Positions 9,735 to 21,600 of a DNA stretch of 64,000 nt are shown here, piece by piece; positions within the stretch are counted from its first letter, which is position 1, and the number at the start of each line of letters is the position of its first letter. Made by a program: the position numbers and the translations under genes. The stretch is taken from contig OY720346.1 in the NCBI GenBank assembly GCA_963082975.1, forward strand, positions 69,741,267 through 69,805,266. The letters are read 5' to 3'. The notes under the pieces are model-generated. The model worked only from the letters and a program-made list of their open reading frames with translations. It was not told the origin of the DNA and did no database searches. The DNA comes from Labia minor (lineage: Eukaryota; Arthropoda; Insecta; Dermaptera; Spongiphoridae).

Positions 9735-9916
9735 TTAAGAGGTCTTCTGATTGGTTGCCTGTTTCGACACACCTTTTTTCGACTTAAACGCCACCCTCCA
9801 TTTCCTTTAGCTATCATTTGCTCTCTGCATCTCACCAATTCAACATCAGCACGCTTGCTAACAGAGTGTACTTTGCAATTTGTTTTGTTTTTGATTTTAT
9901 TTTTTGTTTTTTAATC
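9735..9916 (+). promoter_or_regulatory. Conserved leader / proximal promoter, gene copy 1
   Basis: This 180-base stretch is nearly unchanged before all five gene copies although most other flanks differ. It contains an ATTGG (inverted CCAAT box) at 9750-9754, an A/T-rich TATA-like stretch just upstream (about 9725-9738), and a pyrimidine-rich tract ending TTTAG at 9810 that looks like a 3' splice site (TTCAG in copies 4 and 5). The gene's reading frame is open from 9788 to the ATG without any upstream ATG. Transcription start not determined. Confidence 0.45.
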
Positions 9917-11311
9917 ATGCCATTCAAAAAGTTAAAAGTCGACCATTGTGTCCAGGAGGTGACTCCTGTAAATGAAACGAGTGTTCAATATAGTGGTGAT
10001 CAAGAATTACATCAACATTTGGGGAGATTACCGCAAGAATTAGTAGGTAATATTCTTCAATATGCAACAATACAACAATTGCTTGTTTTTAGTGAAGATC
10101 CATATTATTACCATGTGATTATCAAGTCTGGGATTATCTCTTCCTTACCAGCAATATCATTCCGCCGTCGGAATTCCTTCTACGCTGAACATTTTTTCGG
10201 ACGATTCTATTTATTCATAGAAACAGTTGAAGTAAGTGAGTTGAATTATGAATTTTTAATCAAGTTTATAAAACATTATCCCATGCCCCGATTAAAAAAA
10301 ATTAATTTTATAATTTTACACAAACGTGTAAAAATCATAAATGATATAGAAGATCGTCTAACAAAATTAAAATGTCTTATAGAAGAAGGTAAATTGCCAA
10401 CTTGTCCTATTTTCAAGAAAGTAGAAGAAATTATTATCAGAATAAGACGTGTGCGTTTACCAAATCCTGAAATTTTTTCATGGGCTATTAATTATTTTTT
10501 TCCAAATTTAAAAAAATTAGACTTAAAGGGTAAACCTATATTAAATAATAAATCATTTTGTAAAATGAACAACCTTGTAACATTAAATTTGCCGATATTA
10601 TTGATAGAAACAATGGAACCATTGAAATCAATAGTTAACTTCTCTAATTTAAGAAAATTAAAAATCGGTTTTATCTGTGATAATATTACCTGGCCATCTT
10701 ATTTGTCCAAATTAGAAAATTTAGAACACCTACAGATTTCATACGATGGCCCAGAAGAAATTGTCAGGAGTTATTTTGAAATTGCACCATTACGTAAATT
10801 GAAAAAAGTAATGCTTTTGGAAATTCCATCGTTTACAGAAAAACTAGTTAAAGTGTTTCTAGAAAAAAGGTTACCATTAACAAATTTGAAAATAAGTTTT
10901 TGCGATGATGTCGAGAAAAATGCCTTGAAAATGCTCAATCAGTTTGAAAATTTAACAGATCTCCGATTAGAATTCTGTGAATTATTAAAATCTAGTGATC
11001 TCGAGGATATCCATAAAATAAAAAAATTAAATATTTTATCGTTGCGTGGATGTCTAGAAATAGATAATGAAGCCCTTCCATATATTTTTCAATGTAAAAC
11101 ATTATATCAATTAACTCTTGATGGCACATATGTAAAAGTGGATTTTAGGTCATTTAAAAATAACTTGCGTGTTCATACATTGAACATTCAAAAACAAGAC
11201 CATCATAATGATTATCGTGCGTGGCCATCTAATTTGAATACTCCAGATAAAGGTCGGAATTTAAAAGAATTGTTACCTTTTGCATGTTGTATCAAAAAAT
11301 TAACATTTTAA
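9917..11311 (+). CDS. F-box / leucine-rich-repeat protein, copy 1
   Basis: A 464-residue single-exon protein. The ATG at 9917 (context ttaatcATGcc) is the first in-frame ATG after a stop at 9785. Residues 38-75 (LPQELVGNILQYATIQQLLVF) have the F-box pattern used by substrate receptors of SCF (Skp1-cullin-F-box) ubiquitin ligases. From about residue 198 there are nine leucine-rich repeats with LxxLxL cores at 198, 220, 245, 269, 295, 321, 346, 371 and 396, spaced 22-26 residues as in FBXL/AMN1-type repeats, followed by a short C-terminal tail with two adjacent Cys. No signal peptide from this start and no zinc finger. An AATAAA lies at 11360-11365. Expected role, from family knowledge only: recruiting a protein target for ubiquitination. 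Target and pathway unknown. Confidence 0.85.
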   Translation: MPFKKLKVDHCVQEVTPVNETSVQYSGDQELHQHLGRLPQELVGNILQYATIQQLLVFSEDPYYYHVIIKSGIISSLPAISFRRRNSFYAEHFFGRFYLFIETVEVSELNYEFLIKFIKHYPMPRLKKINFIILHKRVKIINDIEDRLTKLKCLIEEGKLPTCPIFKKVEEIIIRIRRVRLPNPEIFSWAINYFFPNLKKLDLKGKPILNNKSFCKMNNLVTLNLPILLIETMEPLKSIVNFSNLRKLKIGFICDNITWPSYLSKLENLEHLQISYDGPEEIVRSYFEIAPLRKLKKVMLLEIPSFTEKLVKVFLEKRLPLTNLKISFCDDVEKNALKMLNQFENLTDLRLEFCELLKSSDLEDIHKIKKLNILSLRGCLEIDNEALPYIFQCKTLYQLTLDGTYVKVDFRSFKNNLRVHTLNIQKQDHHNDYRAWPSNLNTPDKGRNLKELLPFACCIKKLTF

Positions 11312-12241
11312 TTTAAAGATTACTTTTTTGTGAGTGATAATTGTATTTAGAGTATAAAAAATAAATTTTTATAAATATTTCTTATGATGGTTTTATAAGC
11401 TTAAATTATTTTAATATTTAAGATTTATATTTTATAATATCTATATTAAAAATATTTATATATAATTTTTAATAATTGAAAATACTATTTTATTAATATA
11501 AATAAATTACCATTGTATGTTTGTATTTATATGAGAAAAGAAATTGTTAACTTTAAATCATAAATATATTAAATCATAATATATGTATTCTATTATTTGT
11601 AAGTATTACACATTTTTAAAAGTTATTTATGTAGAATAATAATAAATAAACATTTTTTTATTTTTTTTAATATTATTGTATTTAAATTAAATTATTTAAA
11701 AAATAATTTTAAATATTTAATAAAATTATTGTTTAAAGTAAAATTATTATTGATTTATTGTAAAGATTATAATACAAAAATCTAACAAATATCTCATTGG
11801 ATTATTTTGTCATAAATAATATCTTTATTAAAATAAATATATAATATATATACTTATACAAATGATAATTGAAAAATGGCGATACGCTAATTTGTAATTT
11901 ATATTTTAAATGTAAGCATATCTTAATTAATATTAATACATATTATAAAATGAAATTTTATATGAATTTATTTTGTTTTACTTTTCAATCCTATAACCTT
12001 TCCCATATTCTTCATATATATATATATATATAAGAAAGTTATATAAATAATATAATAATATGTAAATGACATAAAATATTGTAGGATTTCCAGCTAATAA
12101 TTTTATTTGTTTTGCGAAAACATTCATATTTAAATTTTTTGGTTTCGTTCGACCCGGATATCCATTTGTGATAGTGAAAATTTAAAATAACATATATTAA
12201 TTTAAATTAAATTATAATTTAAAATTAATAAATAATATTTA
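11312..12241. other. A/T-rich 3' flank of gene copy 1
   Basis: Contains the polyadenylation signal AATAAA at 11360 and further AATAAA words near 11640, a TA microsatellite near 12015-12033, and otherwise featureless A/T DNA. Counterparts: 26137-27066 after gene 2 and 48807-49738 after gene 4. Confidence 0.6.
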
Positions 12242-12622
12242 TTAAACCAGCGCATGTTTGGCTCTTTGTTGATGCCACCACTTCACGTGTTGGCGCGTGA
12301 AATTTGCAGTGTTAAAAAATTAATTCCTGTACTTTGAGCAAATAAATGTAGCTGAAATTCTAGATATAGCAGTTTTATACAATTATTAATCATGTGAAAA
12401 ATTATCAAACATATATCTTTATTTTTACGGTCACTTTAGAAGAAAAAATATCAAAACGTTGTAATAATCTTGGTTACACACACACACACACACACACACA
12501 CAGAGAGACATTTTTCTCAACCTTAGTGAAAATTATTCAGGAACCTTCAAATCGTATAAAAACATCAAAATCTCAACATCGAAAATTTTCGTGATCGCAA
12601 TACTATCTCGCCAGATATAGTA
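12242..12622 (-). repeat. R1 repeat (inverted), unit A1
   Basis: Inverse of the 6282-6775 element, with a CA microsatellite at 12477-12502 and the terminal stem-loop at 12601-12622, whose arm carries one change (agatatag). Copy at 27067-27447. Confidence 0.8.
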
Positions 12623-12740
12623 AAAAAATAAATAAATAATTTTTTAATTTTTGTTCCTTTAAAATATTTGAAATTTTTTCATTTATTTTTTTAATTATTA
12701 ATTAATGTTTTTTCATTAATTAGTTAAATAATATACTTTT

Positions 12741-13802
12741 CGGACCTGGCCACAGGTCAACTTATTTTGTTAATAATTTATTTTTATTTTTTATTTTTTT
12801 TGTTAATAATTATTACATTTTTATTTGTTCGAAAATTATTTCTACTTTATTAATTGTTAATAGTTATTACATTTTAATTAACAGTTTTCGGAATAAGTAT
12901 ATTCTCTTATTTTATAGAGATTTTTATTGTTTGTCTCAAAAGTCTACCTACAATATTTCATTACCATTGTATGATTCAAAAAAAAATTCAAAATATTTAA
13001 TAGGACATGACATGATCTTAGTATTTTTCCCATCCCAGAATATTTGCTAATATTACATGTTGGAGTTCCAATTACCTGCATATTTAATGGCAATTTCAAT
13101 GCTGAATATACTTTTAAATAAAAAATTAAAAAAATTTGAAGTAAATGGAATTATTATACTTAATAAATCTATATATAAATTTAATATATATTCAAACAAT
13201 AATTGAAACAATATAAATAAAACGATTCAATATTTTACTTACATTGTGATTTATATTTCTATTTTTATTACAACTGTTATTATGTGTATGTTATTTTTGA
13301 CAGTTTAAAAAAAATTAAAAATATTTGAATTTGGAAGATTATATGTAGCGCCATGTGTCGATAGTTTTGTGACACTATAGACTTTTACCAAAATATTACT
13401 AATTAAATTAATTTTGGATTTAATTGAAACAATATAAATAAAACGATACAATATTTTACTTACATTGTGATTTATATTTCTATTTTTATTACAACTGTTA
13501 TTATGGGTATGTTATTTTTGACAGTTTAAAAAAAATTAAAAATATTTGAATTTGGAAAATTATATGTAGCGCCATCTGTCGATAGTTTTGTGACACTAAA
13601 GACTTTTAGCAATATATTACTAATTAAATTAATTTTGGATAAATTAATTTTGGATTTAACTACACTAAACCCTTCCTTGGTATGCCCACAACAATTCCTG
13701 AAAGTTTCACCGTAATCGGACGGGTAGTTTTTGAGTCTATAAGAGACAGACAGACAGACAGACACACAGACAGACACACAGACATTGCCTTTTATATATA
13801 TA
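12741..13802. repeat. Insert flanked by direct repeats of about 350 bp
   Basis: Sequences 12384-12740 and 13803-14154 are near-identical direct repeats around this 1.06-kb block. Gene copy 4's flank (49876-50235) has only one copy and no block, so that is the simple state. The block starts with the R2-type hairpin end (CGGACCTGGCCACAGGTC, 12741-12758) and contains R4. Copy at 27566-28627. Confidence 0.75.
13201..13790 (-). repeat. R4 repeat with 221-bp direct duplication, unit A1
   Basis: 13201-13421 is repeated with few changes from 13422 to about 13640. The rest includes CTGAAAGTTTCACCGTAATC and a GACAGACAGACA microsatellite (13745-13785). The same family lies in the other orientation at 55237-55400. 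Copy at 28026-28615. Confidence 0.75.
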
Positions 13803-14039
13803 GATTAATCATGTGAAAAATTATCAAACATATATCTTTATTTTTACGGTCACTTTAGAAGAAAAAATATCAAAACGTTGTAATAATCTTGGTTACACAC
13901 ACACACACACACACACAGAGAGAGACATTTTTCTCAACCTTAGTGAAAATTATTCAGGAACCTTCAAATCGTATAAAAACATCAAAATCTCAACATCGAA
14001 AATTTTCGTGATCGCAATACTATCTCGCCAGATATAGTA
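13803..14039 (-). repeat. R1 repeat (inverted, truncated), unit A1
   Basis: Second inverted R1 fragment, with a CA microsatellite at 13895 and the terminal stem-loop at 14018-14039. Copy at 28628-28864. Confidence 0.75.
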
Positions 14040-14370
14040 AAAAAATAAATAAATAATTTTTTAATTTTTGTTCCTTTAAAATATTTGAAATTTTTTCATT
14101 TATTTTTTAATTATTAATTAATGTTTTTTCATTAATTAGTTAAATAATATACTTTTTAATTATTTTTTTTTCTCTCTAAAATATTTGAAATTTTTTAATC
14201 TGTTTTGTCGTTTAATTTTTTGTTAATTCTTATCAATTTTTATTAGTTAATTTTTTATTTTATATTTATTTATTTATTGTTCTTTTATTAATGATTTTTT
14301 AGATTGTTTTATAACTTTTAATATTTTTTCACTAAAATATTATTTATTTATTATTATTAGGGACCCCAAG

Positions 14371-16640
14371 CAGCGGCGGCTCGCTAGGGTAGGCAAGGTA
14401 GGCGACGCCTACCTTATAAATATACAGATGAAAAATATTTATAAATTTTATTATATTTATTAAGTTTAAAAATATTTAGTTTCATAAAATAATTATTTAA
14501 TGATTTAATATATTAAGATTTAAAAAAAAAAAATTTGAAACTGCGGAGCGCACGGGTACTGCTAGTCATAAAGTAAAGGCGATATTTTTCATCGCCTATT
14601 TACTGCCTGTACTCCACACTCCACTGGCCACATTTCTAGTCAGTCGCGCATGCGTACAGCAGTGATAGCTAGCGCTATAAGTTGAACGGTTAGGCGATGA
14701 ACTAAGTAGCCTATGCTATGCAATTCGTGTGTATAGAGCAGGTCCATCCCACTCTTAGGCAGCCTTTGAACCCATGTTTTTAGTGTTCTAGGACATAAAT
14801 AGTTGTCGCTGCAGGCATCCAATTTTTAACTCCCCAGGCGCTCTCGAGATCGCACTACTGCAGAAGATAAAATTTGAATTTATTTTCTTGGACTTGTAAA
14901 ATCATCCCCCAGTTGTGAGTCCATGTGTGTCATTGTCCCCTCGCCACAGACTACATCGTGCATAAAAATTCGAAATCCGAAGGCAGCAATTGCAAACATG
15001 CCTACAGTAAGTAAAATTTTATTATATAAATTATTTTATATTAATATTAAATTTATTAATATATTATTAAATATTTTTTTTATTTACAAAATTTTACATA
15101 TTTGCCATATTAAATATTATTATTTATATTTACATTAATAATCAGTATTACTGAATTATGTACATATAAAATAAAATATTTGAATATATTATTATTATAT
15201 GTTGTCTATTGAAAATGAACGAGTTTCTTTCTAATTTAACTATTCTTCGTATACCTGATCCAAGACAATAGGCTAAGTTTTTATTAAACAGACCATATTT
15301 ATAACCTGTCGATCAACCCATGTACTTAAAATTCGATATTCCAAACATATATATTAAACTATTTTAAAATTATTTGTTATCATTTCTCAGATGGATTAAT
15401 CATGAAAACAGCGATTTTACAACAAGCAAGAAGAAAAAGTTAAACCGTGGAGTGATACCTCAGAAAGTAACCCAAGATAATATGTTTTGTGTATTTAATA
15501 ATAAAACTATTTTCAAAGGTGTAAATTTATACGTCTCACAATATATGAAAAAACAATATGTAAATAAGATATGTTTAATAGTGAGATCACATAATTTGTA
15601 AATATAATTTTATAATTTTTATTAATTTTCAAATATATATTGTTTATATACATAAAAAATTATTCGTTTCTTTTAGATATGTTAATTACATAAAAAGATT
15701 GTAGAAAATTTTCAGTTTAATTAAAAATTATTTATTTGGAAATTAAACCAATATTTATCTCCAAATAGATAATTTTTCATTCTACAATTTTTTAATTCCC
15801 AACATTCACAATATTCCTTAAAAAAAAAAAAAAGAAAAAAAAAAAGAAAAAAAAGAAAAAAAAAAGAAAAAAAAGAAAAAAAAAAAAAAATCACACGCAC
15901 GCACACACACAAGCCCGATTTTTTATAAAATTAGTTAGCCGAGGACGATACCAGGTGGCGCGATGTGCTAAAACTTTGCTTCAAAATTTAACCCGGAGTG
16001 GGGACATCTTATAGATAGTCTGTGGTATAGAGCTTTTCTCTGGGATAGAGCAAGTGTATTACGAAATAATTGATACCATTGTTCTTCAAATGGAAACAAG
16101 ATTTAAGGATATGTCACAGTTAGCATACTTTGCTTTAGGTGATACTTCGAAATTCAGCGATTTTAGTAAAAGCTTTCCTAAAAATCTTGTAATCCTTCTA
16201 CACAATCAATTTCAAAACGTATTTGAAAAACAAAAGTTAATAAACGAACTAACTGTAATTTATGAGGATACACAATTTCATAATATAAGATTTGATAAAT
16301 TTCTACAACTTTTTAATGAAAATGATTACAATGAAATTTTTGCAGAAGCATATAAACTTTTCATATTGATAGGCACGATTCCGATGACAAGTGTTTCCAT
16401 AGAGCGCAATTTCTCATGTTTAAAACGCATAAAAAATTATTTAAGAAATTCAATGTCGCAGGAAAGGTTGTCTTCTCTTTCTTTGTTATCAATAGAAAAA
16501 GAATTATTAATTCAAATTTCAAAACAAGATAACTTCTCAGATCAAATTATTGAATTATTTTCAAAATTAAAAGATAGACGAATAAATTTAATTTACAAAA
16601 ATAAATAAATACATCTTTTTTCTTTCTCTTTTTCTACTTT
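14371..16640 (+). mobile_element. hAT element across the A1/A2 junction
   Basis: The left end is CAGCGGCGGCTCGCTAGGGT at 14371, followed by 'aggcaaggtaggcgacgcctacct'. This is the terminal-repeat style of ZMYM1-like hAT elements (CAGTGGCGGCTCG..). The element contains the transposase C-terminal fragment at 16015-16608. No matching right terminal repeat was found. In gene copy 4's flank the sequence runs past the equivalent GACCCCAAG (50441-50449) without the element, consistent with a site not occupied by it. Confidence 0.7.
16015..16608 (+). pseudogene. hAT transposase C-terminal fragment, unit A2
   Basis: Same fragment as at 1190-1783 with the same translation: hAT dimerisation motif (SVSIERNFSCLKRIKNY), no catalytic core, no ATG at the opening. 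Here its left terminal repeat is in the window (14371). Confidence 0.85.
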
Positions 16641-16915
16641 TCGTAAGTTATCTTATATATAAAATTCTCGTGTCACAAAACTTTGAAATCATACTCCTCC
16701 GAAACGGCTTGACCGATTCTTATGAAATTTTTTATGTATATTCAGTAGGTCTCAGGGCATGTCAGACTTCCTTTACAAAACCGCTAATTGGTAAGGTGTG
16801 TCCAGGAAATGCTAATTAATTAAAAATAGTTTAGTTACCATACTAGCTCATAGAGGCGCTGGTGGCGATAATTTGACATCATATATATATCCTGATAGGA
16901 GCCTTCAAATATAAG

Positions 16916-17000
16916 TGGTTCGTAGGTGAACGGTCTAAGGCGTTAACTTATGACTTTGTACTTTCGGTTCGAAACTAGCAAAGGCACATTTTTTTTTAAA
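16916..17000 (+). ncRNA. tRNA-like Pol III promoter region (SINE head), unit A2
   Basis: Copy of 2091-2175, with A-box-like TAGGTGAACGG, B-box-like GGTTCGAAACT and a T run after it. Confidence 0.6.
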
Positions 17001-18411
17001 GTATTATATATTTTTTTTACAAATTTATTAATTTTTATTATTTTAATATTTTATTATTTTATTTTATTAAATTAATTTTATTAAATTAAATTTTATTATT
17101 AAATTGTATTTTATTAAATTAAATTTTATTATTAAATTGTATTTTATTAAATTAAATTTTATTATTAAATTGTATTTTATTAAATTTTAATATTAAATTG
17201 TATTTTATTAAATTAATAATTATGTCAATTAATTTTTTGTGAATAAATAAACAAATATAAAAACTATATATAAAATTTGAATTTTCATCCATTCATTCAT
17301 TTAAAATGATATTAACTTTCTCTTCCTTCTTGGAAAAACCCATATTGCCATCCCTAGCGTCAACTATCTATGTATATATATAAAAAAGGTTTTTGTCTGC
17401 ATATTGCAGCTGGATGCTCTCTGTGCTCAGAATTTAAAAATTATTATAATATTTCACTTTTTATTTTAAATTCTAATATTCAAATATCAATTAAATTAAA
17501 TAATTTATTCTAAAAGTTGTCATTTAAATTTATTTAATAAAATATTTAGATCATATTTAACTTAATTCTTTATATATATTTGAATATTTCTTCTTTTCTA
17601 TTTGAAAGTGAAAGCTTAAAAAAAACAGAATATATTATTTTTAAACTTTTATGAACACAAAAATATTTTCTAATCGTCAATTAAAATGACTAAATTATAT
17701 TATTTTTGTTTTTGTTTCAATTATTAATTACAAATATATTTTAAGTGCAAAAATGATTTCATGGTTAATTAAAATATGTTTTTTTAGACAAATGATATAA
17801 ACGAGATGTTTTAAATTTATGTCTTTTTTATATTTTTTTATTAATAGGCTTCTTTTTTTATTTTTAATTTTTAATAAATTCTCTTTTTTGATATGATATT
17901 AATAAAAAATAATATTAAATTGTATATAAAATTAAAAATTAGAATATTTGAATTTTTTTAAATTTTAACACATGTAATCAATCATATGCATAACGAATGG
18001 AAAATTTTGAAAATCAACTTAGTATTAAATTCAGAAAAAAATACTCATATATAGAATATAATAGACCATTCGAATATAATTTAAAACTATTTTTCTCCTT
18101 CTATTTTAAATTTTAAAAAAAACGGAGTGTTACGAAATTAAGATGCCTGGATAGATAAATGGGCTGGAAGAGGAGGCAATTTATAATTTTCTTCTAATTC
18201 AGATTGAAATTAATAGTGATAAGAAAATATATTTATTAACAAAATCTTAATATACAAAATGTAGAATTTGAATATGTAGAAGGATAATAATATTTGAGAA
18301 AATTTAAATCGAGGTAGAAATCGGGAAACGCCTGTTATCATGCAGTAAAGAGGGTTATCTCATCAAAATTATTATCAAAAGGAATCAAAATTAAAATATA
18401 TAAACCAATTA

Positions 18412-18812
18412 TTTTGCCTGCCTGTTGTATTATATGGGTGGGACGCATGGTCTATGACCCTGGGAGAAGAGAGTAGATTCAGAGTATTCTTTCCAGCATA
18501 TATTGGCCAAAGAAAGGTGAGGTCACCGGGGAATGGCGGAGACTGCATAACGAGGAATGGCATGACCTCTATGCATCTTCAGAAATAGTTAGGGTTATAA
18601 AAGCGAAAAAGCTGCGATAGGCAGGAGACGTGGCTAGAATGGGAGAGGAAAAAGATATGGATTGGAAAACGGTGCGGAGACCGATTGGAAAACGTCCGCT
18701 TGGAAGACCAAGGACGCGTAGGAAGGGACGTAAGAGAGATGGGGCAAGGACTCAAGATAGGGACACTTGGAGAAATGTGGTTGCTGCGGCCAAGTACTTT
18801 CGAGTTCCTTAG
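18412..18812 (+). pseudogene. LINE reverse-transcriptase tail, decayed, unit A2
   Basis: Copy of 3587-3987 with the same frame changes and the same TAG before the VARMGEE part; ends with the basic GKRPLGRPRTR tail. Confidence 0.85.
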
Positions 18813-18924
18813 AGTCACACAGAGATAGATAGATATAACATATACAATAATATACAATAATAATATATATCATTAAAATATATTTTAAATAAGAACACAA
18901 AAAGAAATGAATGTTTTATGTAAT

Positions 18925-19055
18925 ATACTGATTGAAACAAAATGGATGAAAACCTTTTACTACTCTTAACCAAACACTATGTACCACTCGGGGGGTACAG
19001 GGGGCGGAGCCCCCGTCTAGGTGCGGAGAGCGCCGAAGGCGCTCGGGGCAGCTAG
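18925..19055 (+). mobile_element. Helitron-type 3' terminus, unit A2
   Basis: Copy of 4100-4230: two GC hairpins and CTAG at 19052-19055 followed by T. Confidence 0.7.
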
Positions 19056-20438
19056 TATATATATATATATAGTGTGGAACTGCCGTATGACAATGTAAAA
19101 AAAAATAGGGAAATTTTTTATTTAGGGATTTATTCTTTTAGGGATATTTTACTTAGTGATTTTTGCAATTAGGGATTTTTACATGATTTCTTTCAAAATA
19201 TCCTACCACTACGGCGGACGAAAAGATTTCGAAATCTTAAAGTAGTTTTTTTATAAATAACTCCTATATATCATTAAGTTTAGGTAAAAATGAATATAAT
19301 GAAACATTTAATAAATTCGATTCCCTATAAATTTAATACGACAGTATGATAATTCTCATAAAAATGGGTATTTATTGAGAAAATCAATAAAATGTGCTTT
19401 GAAACCTCTTTAAACTACCCTTACTTATGGTCCGATCTTGTCCAAAAACAATCCAATTCCCGCCCATCATTCCAAAAAAAAACATCTAAATATCAAATTT
19501 CAAGACAATATCTCATTTTTTTAGACGTAATCTCGGTAACGAGCCGGTTCAAAAATTTTTTTTTGCAGTTTTGGATTCAGAACCGTCTGAAAAGTGGAAA
19601 TCTCGAAGAATCTCGGAACAAAAATTTTCAAAATTATATAAATAATAATATGAAATAGTCAATAAATCTTACTTATTATACTAGGAAAAGTTGTATATAT
19701 ATATGTGTGTGTGTGTGGAATGGAGCAATTAATTAAGTAGGTCTTTGAAAACAATATTTTTCATATACCAATGATCATTTCTTAGTATGTATTTTGTCGA
19801 TAAATTTATGCTTAAGACCGACATTTGTTCGTTGCTCTAAATTATCGACTGTTGCCTGTTTTCCTCACTCAAGCGTTCGTTTTTACTATCACGCCAGAGA
19901 CAGTATTGTGATCATGAAAATTTTTGATTTCGAGCTTTTGATGTTTTTATAAGTTTTAAAGATCCCTGAGTCATTTTCAGTAAATTTAAAAATTATGTCT
20001 GTCTGTGTATGTATATGCAGACAAGATTACGCAAAAATGGTTTGAGCTAGAATCATGAAATTTGGTATACGGGCATTATTCAAAATTCGTAGTTTTCTAT
20101 CTACTTATGAGAAATGTAGCTCAACGGGAAGAGGGTCATTACCAACCACGTTTTCATTTTTACCGACCGACGATAGTAAGGGAGGTATTGTTTTCACACC
20201 AAATTTCACATGTGGAGATTTTTACATATCTCCACGAATCATGCATTTTCTAAACAGAAAAAATGTGCAGCATCGTACACGTGGCGGAAGTGAAACTTCT
20301 TACAATCTAGAGAATAAGATAAATTTTAGTTGAGAGTGTGAGTGAGAGAGAAATAGAGAAAAATAAAGGGATCATTTCGAAAGACATATAACAGTATAAA
20401 ATTTTCGTAACAAATATTCGCTTTATTATTATTATTAT

Positions 20439-21008
20439 CTACTCTATCATCATATCTACATTGCCTGTACTATTGTCGGTTGGTGATTCAATTGGTAATA
20501 CTGATATTAATGGCTTGTGATAACTAAAATAAGATATATATGTTCGTGATTCGATATTTTCTATATAACGTGTAAAAACAGCATCTATTGTAGTTCCAGA
20601 TTTTGTTGTTGATTCCTTGGGATCGTTATTTATAAGCAGACCAAATGTTTCTCGAAGAAAGTTGATCAACGGCAACGAATCATCGGATCCAAAATTTACA
20701 TTAAAATCTCCCCCGAGAATTAGAGGGATTTTATCTTCGCCTCGTTCAAGTGCATTAGCACCTGTGTGGCTATAAACCAGTAGTGAACGGTGTATGAAAT
20801 AAATAATATCGTCTAAATTTTGGTCGTTATTTTTTTTCGGCATAGTGAAATCTGTGGAGTAGAGAAAAGCAGTTTTAAATGCAATAATAATTTTAAATTG
20901 ATTTAGTAGTGTTAAAGTAATGTTGAGATTCGGATAAATAACGTGAATGGTCATCGACGCACATAACTGTATGTGTTGGCGTGTGAATCGCCGACCATGT
21001 TCACACAC
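20439..21008 (-). pseudogene. EEP endonuclease fragment, unit A2
   Basis: Copy of 5614-6183 with an unchanged translation, including GGDFNVNF and SYHKP. Incomplete at its N-terminal side. Confidence 0.7.
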
Positions 21009-21106
21009 ACAATTACATGCGTCGGTATGAGTGCACGCTGTATATTTGACTTGAGAATTTTAATTATTTCACGATATATATATATATATATATAAATATC
21101 AATTTT

Positions 21107-21600
21107 TACTATCTCGCCAGAGATAGTATTGCGATCACGAAAATTTTCGATGTTGAGATTTTGATGTTTTTATACGTTTTGAAGGTTCCTGAATCATTTT
21201 CACTAAGGTTGAGAAAAATGTCTGTATGTGTGTATGTGTGTGTGTATGTATGTAGGCAAGATTACGCAAAAACGGTTTGAGCTAGAATGATGAAATTTGG
21301 TACATGGACATTATTCAAAATTCATAGTTTTCTATCAACTTTTGAGAAATGTAGGTCAACCGGAAGAGGGTCATTACCTACAACGTTTTGATTTTTTTTC
21401 CTCTAAAGTGACCGTAAAAATAAAGATATATGTTTGATAATTTTTCACATGATTAATAATTGTATAAAACTGCTATATATAGAATTTCAGCTTGATTGAT
21501 TCGCTAAAATTACCAGAATTAATTTTTTAACACTGCAAATCTCACGCGCCAACACGTAACGTGGTGCCATCAACAAAAAGCCAAACATGCGCTGGTTTAA
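21107..21600 (+). repeat. R1 repeat, unit A2
   Basis: Copy of 6282-6775 with the perfect stem-loop at its start. Confidence 0.75.

Larger units (their letters stand above)
1..14825. repeat. Tandem unit A1 (14,825 bp)
   Basis: First of three head-to-tail copies. The first bases of the window recur at 14826 and again at 29651, and every landmark compared (gene, microsatellites, poly-A/G tract, hairpins) lies exactly 14825 bases later in the next copy. No difference from A2 was noticed in the stretches compared. The phase is arbitrary because the window begins inside a hAT element. The unit carries one F-box/LRR gene and many transposon fragments. Confidence 0.95.

Noticed and set aside
9818..9916. 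Start of the F-box/LRR gene 99 bases upstream of the ATG, giving 497 residues
   Set aside because: The codon at 9818 is TTG, not ATG, and no in-frame ATG exists upstream before the stop at 9785. For a eukaryotic nuclear gene the ATG at 9917 is preferred. The hydrophobic leader is kept only as a finding.
9917..11311. Venom or toxin role for the LRR protein
   Set aside because: LRR proteins occur in some parasitoid venoms, but here there is an F-box and no signal peptide from the supported start, and no sequence evidence for secretion or toxicity.
12394..12594. Protein frame over the inverted R1, and similar ones at 13813 and 49890
   Set aside because: Starts and frames follow the repeat with a Thr-His run from CA repeats; no family motif.
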